Shown here in pieces: positions 12,801 to 22,058 of a stretch of DNA of 64,000 nucleotides (position 1 is the stretch's first letter; each line of letters opens with the position of its first letter). This DNA comes from Merluccius polli. Lineage: Eukaryota; Chordata; Actinopteri; Gadiformes; Merlucciidae. Position numbers and translations under genes: made by a program. The stretch covers positions 82,501-146,500 of the forward strand of contig JAOPHQ010005136.1 of the NCBI GenBank assembly GCA_030340625.1, given 5' to 3'. Below the pieces are notes generated by a model. It worked only from the letters and a program-made list of their open reading frames with translations. It made no database searches and had not been told where the DNA came from.

Positions 12801-15041
12801 GTGAAAACATGAGTTCTTGTGACAGGATAAAATTGGACTTCAGATTACTCCATCATGTACTGCTGTGAGACAGATGTGACAGCCTTTATGCGAGCTTGCT
12901 TCTGAGTTGTCTGGCTTTCCTTAAGAGTCCTTTACAGCCATGATACATACAAACAACAAGGCCAACTTATGTTTGCCAATTACAAAATACAGCCCAATAC
13001 AAACGGCAAGCTAAAAGAACAGAATACACAACTCACGGTTTCAGGAGAAAAGCTGGGTCCCAGTTTGCCAGTGTTTCATGTTGAAGGGAATACTAGGCAG
13101 CAGACTGCCTACTGGGGAAGGTTGGGGCAAGCCACTAAAAGCAACGAACCCCGCCTAAAAGCGCCCTATATTTAAACCAATCAAATAAACCAGACGTTCT
13201 CCGTACAACTCCCACTTCAACATCTTCGCTGCTGTAAAACTGCGAGAAGTTGGACGTTGGACATATTGCCTGGGTCGAGGCCAGCATAGAAATACGATCC
13301 TCGGTCTCTCCCCATGTAGTCTTTAATTGCGTCTTTCTAGGAAAAATCATCAAGTCGTTACAAAAAAAGATTTAACGGTTTTTTTTTGTTTTTTTTTGTT
13401 TAAGCTGCTAGGCACAAGCCAACTAAAACGGTCACTGGGGCAAAATACTATGCTGGTTTTCATTCACAGCAGCGGCTTTGGCAGTGGGTGTATGGACAGA
13501 GAAAGAAAAAAGAAAAAATCTGAATTTGTTATGTCTAACTGCTGCCAAAATAGTGCCCTTTATAGCTCATAGATCAAACCAACAACACACTTTTTGTCTA
13601 AATGTGTCCGCTTCCGATTTACCAAAAGGCCAACATCTTGTCCTGGGGGTGTGAGTGGGCATGGGTCAGTCTTCGGACTGCGAAAGGTCCTTTACTTGGC
13701 AGTGGGAGTGGGTGGGGGGGGAGGGAGGGAGGAAAAAGTTGATTTCCCCTTTGTATCCACTTGCACCCCCCCCCACACCGGGTGGCAATGACCTGTACAG
13801 TTACACTCGCCCTATTGTTCTTACAATTGAACTACAAAAAAATCGGCCTATTACTTTTGCCAATTGCGAGTATTCATCTATCCTTTGCTGACATGGCGCA
13901 GGCATATAGCGCCAGGAAGCAATAACGCTGCCCAGAGGAGCCTGCCACAACAATAGTATAGCAACAAAGAAGAACCGACTACTTTGTGTCCCTTTTTCTC
14001 ATCAGTGAGTTGCAGTGCAGAGCGGGAGGCATGCAGCCAACAGGTGCTGTGCAATGTGCCAGACATACATCGTCATTGTCATTCTGAACACATCAAGTTA
14101 TATATATGTTGATATAAACACACACACACACGCACACACACACACGCACGCAATTGTCACCAGCAAAGGTGACACAAGCTGCGCCTGAAATCGCTATCGA
14201 TTAGCATCCTAGTTTGGGTGTCGCGTATCTTCGCCTGGTGTCGCAGGTTTTTGAATTTAATGCTGCATACATTTTAGGGCTCCGGAATTTCCCATGGTGC
14301 ACCGTGGTTCAGTGAACACAAACCCGTGGCCAACAGAAAGGTGGCGTTAACCTTGACGCTTTTTTTGCAAAATAAGTAACCCGAGAGAATAAGAACGGCA
14401 GCAACGACGCCGCGTGTTTCCTCGCCGAGCCGAGCGTGTATTTAGCATACCATTTGGCATCGTCGATACGCATAGATGTTTTAATGGCGGATTACGTTTA
14501 TTTGTCATGTCAGACACAGCAGCGACAGTCACGGCGATTAGAGTGGGGTGGCACGCACCAAGACAGAAATAAGCTACGCTACGCTAACTCTCTCTCTCTG
14601 CGAAGGGACGGAGAGAGATCCAGTAGTTTTAACACTTGGCCAAACAAAGGCCAGGCGAAAATAAACAGCACTAAAACAGGCTCCCCAAGCGGTCGGTGCC
14701 AGTAAAAAAAGGGGGGGGGGGGGGGGGGGTGACCACAACAGGGACACAGGCACCCCTTTCACCAAGATATCGCGCCGTGTTTGATGGCCCAATAAATAGC
14801 TTGGCGTTGGGAACCGCTCTCTCTGTTGTCGGGCTATTTATTAGCAACAAATAGCAAACGGTCTAGTCTTTAGTCGTCGAACGTAAGGCGCTGGGCTCTC
14901 TCTGGAGAGGATTCAATGCTATTGGGCCGGCTACCGGTCGGAGTTACAACAGAATCTAGAAAATAAATGTGTCTGGTTTCAAACTGTTTGTTTCTCCCCC
15001 ACCACCACCACCACCACCTCGCAATACAGCCCATTTAAAAA

Positions 15042-15075
<34 letters not shown>

Positions 15076-15103
15076 CCACACATAAAACTAAGGAAAACTT
15101 TAC

Positions 15104-15171
<68 letters not shown>

Positions 15172-15548
15172 ATGTGTGCGTGTGTGCGCGTGAGTGTGCG
15201 TGAATGTGTGTATGCGCATGTGTGCGCATGTGTGCGCACGTGTGCGTGTGAATGTGTGTGGTGTGCATCCGTGTGTGCGTGAGCGCGTGCGTGTACATAC
15301 ATCCGTGAGAGAGTGTGCATAATGAATCTCTGCGGCTGGGCTTGCTGTCCCCACGGACCAACAAGCCTGTCCTTGCCTCAAGACTCTGGGACTCATAACC
15401 GCATCTTATGGGATAGGCATTTCAAGCCGGTTTCACAAACAGCACAAACGGGATATATTACAGCTGACATCACAGCTGTTCTCAGTGTCCTCTTCCCATC
15501 TCTCTCTCTCCTTACACCCGTCGCTAACTTTCCCCTCTTTTTTTCTTA

Positions 15549-15579
<31 letters not shown>

Positions 15580-16190
15580 CCCCTCTTCCCGCTACTCTTT
15601 CTCTCGCTCGCCCCCACTCACCCCATTATTTATATTTCTGGTTTCTTTTCACAGTGGCCAGCCTGCTCTCATGAGACGGGGTAGCCAGGGAAACTAGGCC
15701 AGGGGCTGGCCCAGCCAGAGAGGAGGAGAACAGCCCCAAAACACAGCACAGTACCGCCAGCCCAGCTCTGGTTCACTAAGCTCCCATTACAAGACAGCAG
15801 GCTCTGTAAGATAGGGCTGGACAATAAAGCATTACATTGTCACAACATATAGACTATTCATCTTATTTTTCCGTCGCTAAACGGTCTAAAAAGGACCAGA
15901 GAAACAACAAAATTGCTATATTATGTTATTGAATTTTCTCACTTTGTCAACACACACTACCGACTTAGGATACCAACTACGATGTTTATTTTTGTAACGC
16001 ACGTTATTATATTAGATATTTTAGGACAATTATGGTTTCAGTCGCTCTTTCAAAAATGTGTTTGAATATAACCGTGACGTCCAGTCGTTTTTTGGAGCCT
16101 CATGACTACCTCCCATTCATGCAGGCTAGTGATAGTGGGTTGAAGGTATGTGTGTATGTGTTATCTAATGTGCATTGTATGCGTCTGTCC

Positions 16191-16269
<79 letters not shown>

Positions 16270-16931
16270 AATGGAGAAATTGGGAGAATGAGCTTTTAGT
16301 TTATTTCAGCTATACTTCATCTAATAATACCAGTATACTACCACATTGGGCCCCATTGTAAACAAGAGGCGTGTGTGTGTGTGTGTTTGTTTGCATTATA
16401 AGGACCAAGTAATCCCACTGTATGCTGTGTGGTTTACACATCATCACGAGGCTGGACCATGATTGTGTCGTCTTCACGCGAGTCGTTTATTATGGTAGTT
16501 TATGAATGATGAATCCCCCCCCCCCCCCAGAGGCACGGCGTGCTGCGGATGCCGTGGAGAGACCCCCACCTACAGCAAGCTGGGTATCGACGAAACATGA
16601 CAACTAAACGAAACGCTTCATGAACATGAGCATCATCAACCGAGGCTCAAATGTGTTCATTGCAGTGTGCCCGCTAGCCTCGTGCCATGCAATATCAACT
16701 GCATACAAATAGCATGACATGAAACCCACCTCAGAATGAGTCTTGCCATCTGATTTTGTATTTTGGAGTGTGCATTATTGAGCATGGAAAACCTTTCAGT
16801 TTTATTTTGCAGGACATTTTAAATGACATGTCCTGGGACCCTTGACAGATACAGCAGAAGGCAGCTTCAGCAGCACAAAACATTTGCTTCTCATCAGAAA
16901 AAAAACCATGACAATGCCATTGTCATCATAT

Positions 16932-17014
<83 letters not shown>

Positions 17015-17508
17015 GTCGTCAGGCAACAGACCCAATTGTCAGGCAGTATTCCCCATAGAAACTCAACGACAGGCAATGGCATACAGATGATGTCCATGTC
17101 CATGTGTGCTGACTGGACCTGAACAGGCTCAGTGGTCATTAAACACAGCTTCTCCCAAAAAAGCACAAGATATGTTTTTAAAGATTCAATGATTCATTCG
17201 ATCTGATTGCATCGCTGACATTGTGTGTGTGTGTGTGTATCACATAGCGGAGGGTTTAAAAAAAATAAAAATCGTTTTTGCATCACCGCAAGGAAACAAA
17301 CAGCTTTCGCCTGGAACCGGGGAAGGGAAGATAAGGTAGGTATGTAGGATAGATAGATAGGCAGGTAGGTAGGGTAGATAGGTAGGTAGGGTAGGTAGGG
17401 AAGGACACATGGGTGAAGATGAGGAAGGCAACTCACGTAGTGTTTGGATGGATTGCGCCTCTTCTCCACGTCCACGACTTTCACGTCCAGCACTGTCCGA
17501 AACTGCAT
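9087..17508 (-). CDS. sh3pxd2a: SH3 and PX domain protein 2A (TKS5/FISH), first two coding exons
   Basis: TKS5 is the Src-substrate scaffold that nucleates podosomes and invadopodia; its N-terminal PX domain binds phosphoinositides and is followed by five SH3 domains (family knowledge). Two coding exons are visible: 17,437-17,508 (24 codons, starting [18 protein letters not shown], donor GTGAGT) and 9,087-9,167 (27 codons, starting [17 protein letters not shown], acceptor GGCAG, donor GTAACC). They join in phase 0 and give the first 51 residues, including the RRYSKFFDL motif with lipid-binding Arg42. I chose the ATG at 17,508 because it has A at -3 and gives the family-like start; an in-frame ATG eight codons upstream (17,532) has a poor context. 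The rest of the protein lies beyond the left edge. Teleosts often keep two paralogues, and I cannot tell which this is. Confidence 0.9.
9394..9460 (-). mobile_element. 3' tail fragment of an L2-like LINE or SINE
   Basis: A short segment reads AATAATAATAATCATAATTC, then TATATAGCGCTTTTCAAGAC and CCAAAGCGCTTTACA. The same tail occurs at 38,383-38,430 at the end of a recognisable reverse-transcriptase fragment, in the same orientation. It is therefore read as a strongly 5'-truncated retroelement copy on the minus strand. Confidence 0.6.
15109..15170. repeat. GT microsatellite in SH3PXD2A intron 1
   Basis: About 30 uninterrupted GT units are followed by a degenerate GTGTGCGCATG-type tract up to about 15,300. 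A CA run lies nearby at 15,040-15,068. The long His-Thr and Cys-Val open frames here are repeat translations. Confidence 0.9.
16192..16268. repeat. TC microsatellite followed by AC microsatellite
   Basis: A run of about 26 TC units passes directly into about 12 AC units, a common compound microsatellite form. It lies in SH3PXD2A intron 1 with no sign of function. Confidence 0.9.
16934..17013. repeat. GT microsatellite, about 40 units
   Basis: An uninterrupted GT tract about 420 bases inside intron 1 from the first SH3PXD2A coding exon, on its 3' side in gene direction. Confidence 0.92.
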
Positions 17509-18044
17509 CTTGACTCTGCGCAGACTATGCATAGAAAAAAAATTACAAAAAAAATAAAATAAATAAAATATGTTTAAAAAAAAAAAACCGTCGGATGGTG
17601 GTCTTCAAAACTGCAGCACTGGGGAGGGGACACCTCGTCCGGCCAAAAAAAATAAACACCGTATCAAGGGAGAGAGAGAGAGAGAGAGAAAAAAAAAACA
17701 CACACACACACACACACACAAGCAAGACACCCCCCCTCCCCTTGCCCAACATGTGATATCAGCGACTCTGATCAGGTCATCGTCGTCGACGCTATTTCCG
17801 ATATTTCGAAAGTTATCGGCAGGATATCACTTCCATCGCATCGGTGCGCGCGCGCCACCCACAAAAAAATCAAGATCGCACGTCTCTTGTATCGCCCAAT
17901 ATCGCCCGCCCCCCCACCACCACCATCAGCACCAACACCACCACCCCTCAGGACGGGTGTCACGGTGTCCACGGACGAGCAGATGGAGGCGGTCCAAAGC
18001 TTTGAGTCAAAAAAGTCGTGTATGTCTCCCCCATCGTCGTCGTC

Positions 18045-18050
<6 letters not shown>

Positions 18051-18116
<66 letters not shown>
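18051..18116. repeat. TC microsatellite upstream of SH3PXD2A
   Basis: About 33 uninterrupted TC units lie roughly 550 bases 5' of the SH3PXD2A start codon. On the gene's own strand this is a GA tract, a class that can act as GAGA-factor-like or nucleosome-excluding promoter DNA; that role is only inferred. Confidence 0.9.
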
Positions 18117-18119
<3 letters not shown>

Positions 18120-19016
18120 CCACCCTTGTTTGGTTGTCGGTGTCGGTTGGCCACGCGGTCTATAACGGAGGCGGCATCGTGGCGGTGGAGGTGGAAACGG
18201 CGTCTATGGGAGATGTGTGTGTGTGAGATGTGTGTGTGTGTGGGGGGGGGGGAGGTGTGTGTGTGTGTGGGGGGGGGGGGGTCGTGTGGGATGGCCTACA
18301 CATAAGGCGCCCCCCCCCCCCCACAAGGGCCGGTGAACTGGGTGAAAATCTCCAAGTACAAGTTGGTTTTGCTTGCTCATATAAAACCATAGACCAACAA
18401 ATGGTGTCGCTGGGTGGCGACGTTTTTGGGGCAGGTTTAATTTCACAAACAACAAGCGAAAGAGTAGCCTAACCAATGATCACATACTTACATGCATATC
18501 AATAGACTGCATGCATCGGCTGCATGATGCATGATTTGCTGCAGAAATTGCCTCAGTGGGTGCAGTGGAAGATAGATAGCCTTACAGATGCTTCGCAGGC
18601 AGCAAAATCGGCTGCACTGCCCCTACGAACTGAGGGCCAATTAGACCCAACACCGCCCCCCTCTGGACACTTAGACACGTGCACCCAGGTAGGACAAGTA
18701 GGCCTAGGCAATAATATAGCTTTAAATAATGTTAACATTAACATTTAGCATTAACATTACTTTACAGTAGTAATCATGCACCTCCTGGATGGAAAGGCGT
18801 CCATCTATTCATAATGGTCTACATAGGCTGTAGCCCGATGAGCAGTAGGCCTGTTTGATTGCTACATGTCCCATTTATAATTTTATGAAAACACACATGC
18901 AACAACACTATTCCTGTGACAGGGTGAACCGCAGTGGACTGAATGCAGCTCGGGAGAAAGTGGGCTGACCAGTGCCCAAGGTAAACCTGCAATGCATCCC
19001 TCAGATCTGGACCTGG

Positions 19017-19029
19017 CCAGCAGGTGGCG
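19017..19029 (+). promoter_or_regulatory. candidate CTCF core site
   Basis: The 13-mer CCAGCAGGTGGCG fits the CTCF core consensus (CCASYAGRKGGCR). It lies between the 3' end of STN1 and the 5' end of SH3PXD2A, a sensible place for an insulator. A single match of this length can arise by chance, so this is a candidate only. Confidence 0.3.
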
Positions 19030-19494
19030 ACAGAGGGCTGCTGGACAGAGGGTGGACTGCCTCCAGCCAGAATAGCCCTATGATGACATCAATATGCAAT
19101 GATGTCCTCAAGTTGATGGGATTCATAGGATTCGTGGATCAGGTTAGCTGAAGCAGAAGTAGACCATGGTGGTGGTAGTAGTAGTAGGCTACTAATGGTA
19201 GGCTATTTGTATATTTTATTCAAGTGCAATCTCCTCGGATAGTAGGCCTACTTTAGTCAAATGTCAACACGTTCTTCCTATACAGAAATAAGAAATAACA
19301 AATGTCGTACTGCACTTCTCACTCCTGGTTGTACAGTTGACAGTTGAGAATATGTTGTGCAAGAATTTGTGACATGGCGGGTCTCCAAACCACGACTCAC
19401 TGCCTCCAACTGTCAGGGCAAACGCTTGTGTCTGCAATGTGTATTTTGCGTTAGATAACTTTCCATTCAGAATAATACCTATATGAATTAATTA

Positions 19495-19575
19495 CAGTGT
19501 AGAGGTATGAAGGGTCTTGCTCCAGGATGCCTACAGGTACCGAACCCAGTACCTGTAGTTAATTTACACTAGCCA
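19495..19575 (-). mobile_element. SINE-like fragment
   Basis: Read on the minus strand, this contains CTGGGTTCGGTACCTGTAGG followed by CATCCTGGAGCAAGACCC, the B-box-like and 'gagcaaga' body typical of tRNA-derived fish SINEs. It is short and both ends are unclear. Confidence 0.4.
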
Positions 19576-19676
19576 CTGTAATACCAGCATAGTGGGACTG
19601 CTGGAGCCCACATAACTATGAAAGTAACATCGGCAATAAATGTTAAATAATAAAGATTTAATTTCAACATTATGTA

Positions 19677-19711
<35 letters not shown>

Positions 19712-19754
19712 TTTGTTTTGAATAAAACATTACTATACAATACTATCCACTGAC

Positions 19755-22003
19755 TTAGCTAAACATGGTATAATGGCTGTTGCTGGTGCTAATGATGTCG
19801 CTGTTGCACTCCAGTGTTTTCAGGACGAGCTGCAGGGCTTCTTTGCTGATGTTGGGGCTGTATCGCTGCCTCACCGCGGACAGAATGTGAAGGACGTGGC
19901 AGCCCTTCTCTGCATCTAGGAGCACAGGACAACACCAGCCATTATATGACAGGTAATTCCCACCAATCAATCCGATTGGTCAACTAGACATTTAGACTGT
20001 GCTCAAATCAGCATGACAGCACACGTAAATATTACTTCGCCATTGATTAGAACCATACATATTTCCATGGAAACATTGAAACTGCCACTATAGGACATGT
20101 AGACATTTTATTTTATTTATAGAAAAATTATTTTAGTTACAAGATTGAACTAGCAAGGCAATTTTGTGTTTATATGTGTGGTATTTATTCAGTTTGGCAA
20201 AGTCCACAATCTCTAGAAAGCATTACCTCAAGTTGGCTGGCTGACTCAACAGGGACTAGAAAGCTTCTCTGTTGCTAGGTTGTTACTAAGGGTTGGCCTA
20301 CTTGCTAGAGTAGTAAACTAGGTCTCATTACGTAGGAGTCTCCAGTAATGCTTATGGAACTTGGTCCTGACCGCGTCATTGTCGGGCCAACAATGACGGT
20401 AAACACACCCTCGAGTGTAATATTGTTTAAATCATCAATGGACCACCGTCACATCCTCTGATCAAAATACAGCCCTCTCAGAAACTAATTAACTGCAACA
20501 TGACGTCCTGCCCTACTTTCAAGAACAGTCTCAATGAGTCATAGAATCCTAAAAAAAAGGTGGTAAATTCTTGGAAATTGAATCTCACAATGACACAGTT
20601 GGTGTAATGTATTTCTTGCCTCGTCTCCCCACAGGTAGGTGGGAGGGTATTCTTATTTTCCCTTTTGTGTTTCTCTCCAATGCATCTCATAAAGAAATGG
20701 ACTCAAATATATATTTTGGTAAGGAATGTTACATAGCACACGGTCACATATATTCGCAGAAATAAAAAACAACAACAATCCATTAATATTGACTAAAATG
20801 AAATAATGTAATACAATAGTACTTGATTAACAGTGTGAATAACTTTGCCTCACATTTCTCTCTCTTGGAGTCCTCCCTGATAGTGTCTTTGACCGCAATG
20901 AGAAGGTCTTTGTCCTGTTCAGTCACCTAACAGAGAGGGGGGAAAAAAGCATTGTACATGGGTTGTTCATAATGGACCTTGATGCACAATATCGGACAGG
21001 TTAAACATGCATCCATTTCTGGAGCTCTATAGTGCGTTCCTACATGGTAAAGCTCGTCCTCGGACTTGACCTTGCGGTACACAGCACCCTCGTCCTGCAG
21101 CACCTGCAGGCTCTCCTTGAGGAGCTGGCGGAGCTGCTGGCCTGTGGAGGGACCCGCCACGCTCGCCTGGTCGGAGAGCTGGAGTTCACAGCCCAGAGGC
21201 AATGAGAGACATTGAAGACGCAGCCGTGGAAGAGTTCATAAAGCACATTTGACATTTTTTGTTGACAAGTATTTGGTAGCCAACTGTTAAATTCACATCA
21301 TGGGGAACATAATACATGTTGCAGCATTGGTGTGTATATGGGGCAGATGTTTGTAGGGTATGCAAGTCCCAGCCGCAAAAGGTTCTGGGTTCAAACCTCA
21401 CTCTATGCAGTCTACCTGGAGGCACCCTTGAGCAAGATGCCTTACATACCTGCTCATTAATGACATGTATTATAAAAACACATTCACTGTAGGTTGCTTT
21501 GGCATCTGCTGCTGAATGACTAAATAGTAAAGAGTTTGTCATTGATCTGTATCCAATTCCATTAAAATGGTAAAAATCTCTCTATATATTTTTTAATAGT
21601 ACCTGGTCCTCTGGTTTTGTTTGGGCTTGACTGCAGACCAGAGGCTGCAAAAGGTCTAGGACATCATACGGTCTGAACTTTGTTACCGTCTTCTTCTTCA
21701 GGAAATCCTTCAAGATATGCGTTGCCCTGGTAACGCGGCCAACAGTAGGGCCACTGTAAAAACAAACATCATCTGTGTTATTCCAAAGATGTCTTATAGT
21801 CAAATAACTATTTCATCATGTATTAGTGAAGTCATTGTTTCAAGGCCAGTAATGTGATTGTGTGCTGTGTCTACCTGGTTGTGTTAGCTTGTAACTGGAA
21901 TGGTTTATCATAGCACTTTCGGTAGAGCTCAGGAACCTCCAACATCCAGGCTATCTGCTCAGCCATCACCGGGTCATTCACTTTATCTGCGCACGCGCGC
22001 GCG

Positions 22004-22058
<55 letters not shown>

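Larger units (their letters stand above)
9168..17436 (-). other. SH3PXD2A intron 1
   Basis: This 8.3-kb intron separates the two coding exons. It holds CA/GT runs (for example 9,277-9,375, 9,861-9,906, 15,040-15,068, 15,109-15,170, 16,934-17,013), a TC-then-AC run at 16,192-16,268, G runs at 9,907-9,922 and 14,711-14,729, and a GGTAGGTAGA-type repeat at 17,335-17,402. A three-unit repeat at 9,277-9,375 alternates CA runs with CCTCCCTCGCTGTAATA. I see no additional exon or RNA gene. Confidence 0.7.
17509..19754. other. region between SH3PXD2A start codon and STN1 stop codon
   Basis: This 2.2-kb interval must contain the SH3PXD2A 5' UTR and promoter side and the STN1 3' UTR, because STN1 ends upstream of SH3PXD2A on the same strand. 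It holds a GA run (17,669-17,688), CA run (17,698-17,720), TC run (18,051-18,116) and C/G runs near 18,241-18,321. CpG-containing DNA at about 17,770-18,000 is the best promoter candidate. I could not locate a TATA box, a non-coding first exon or a certain poly(A) signal. Confidence 0.6.
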
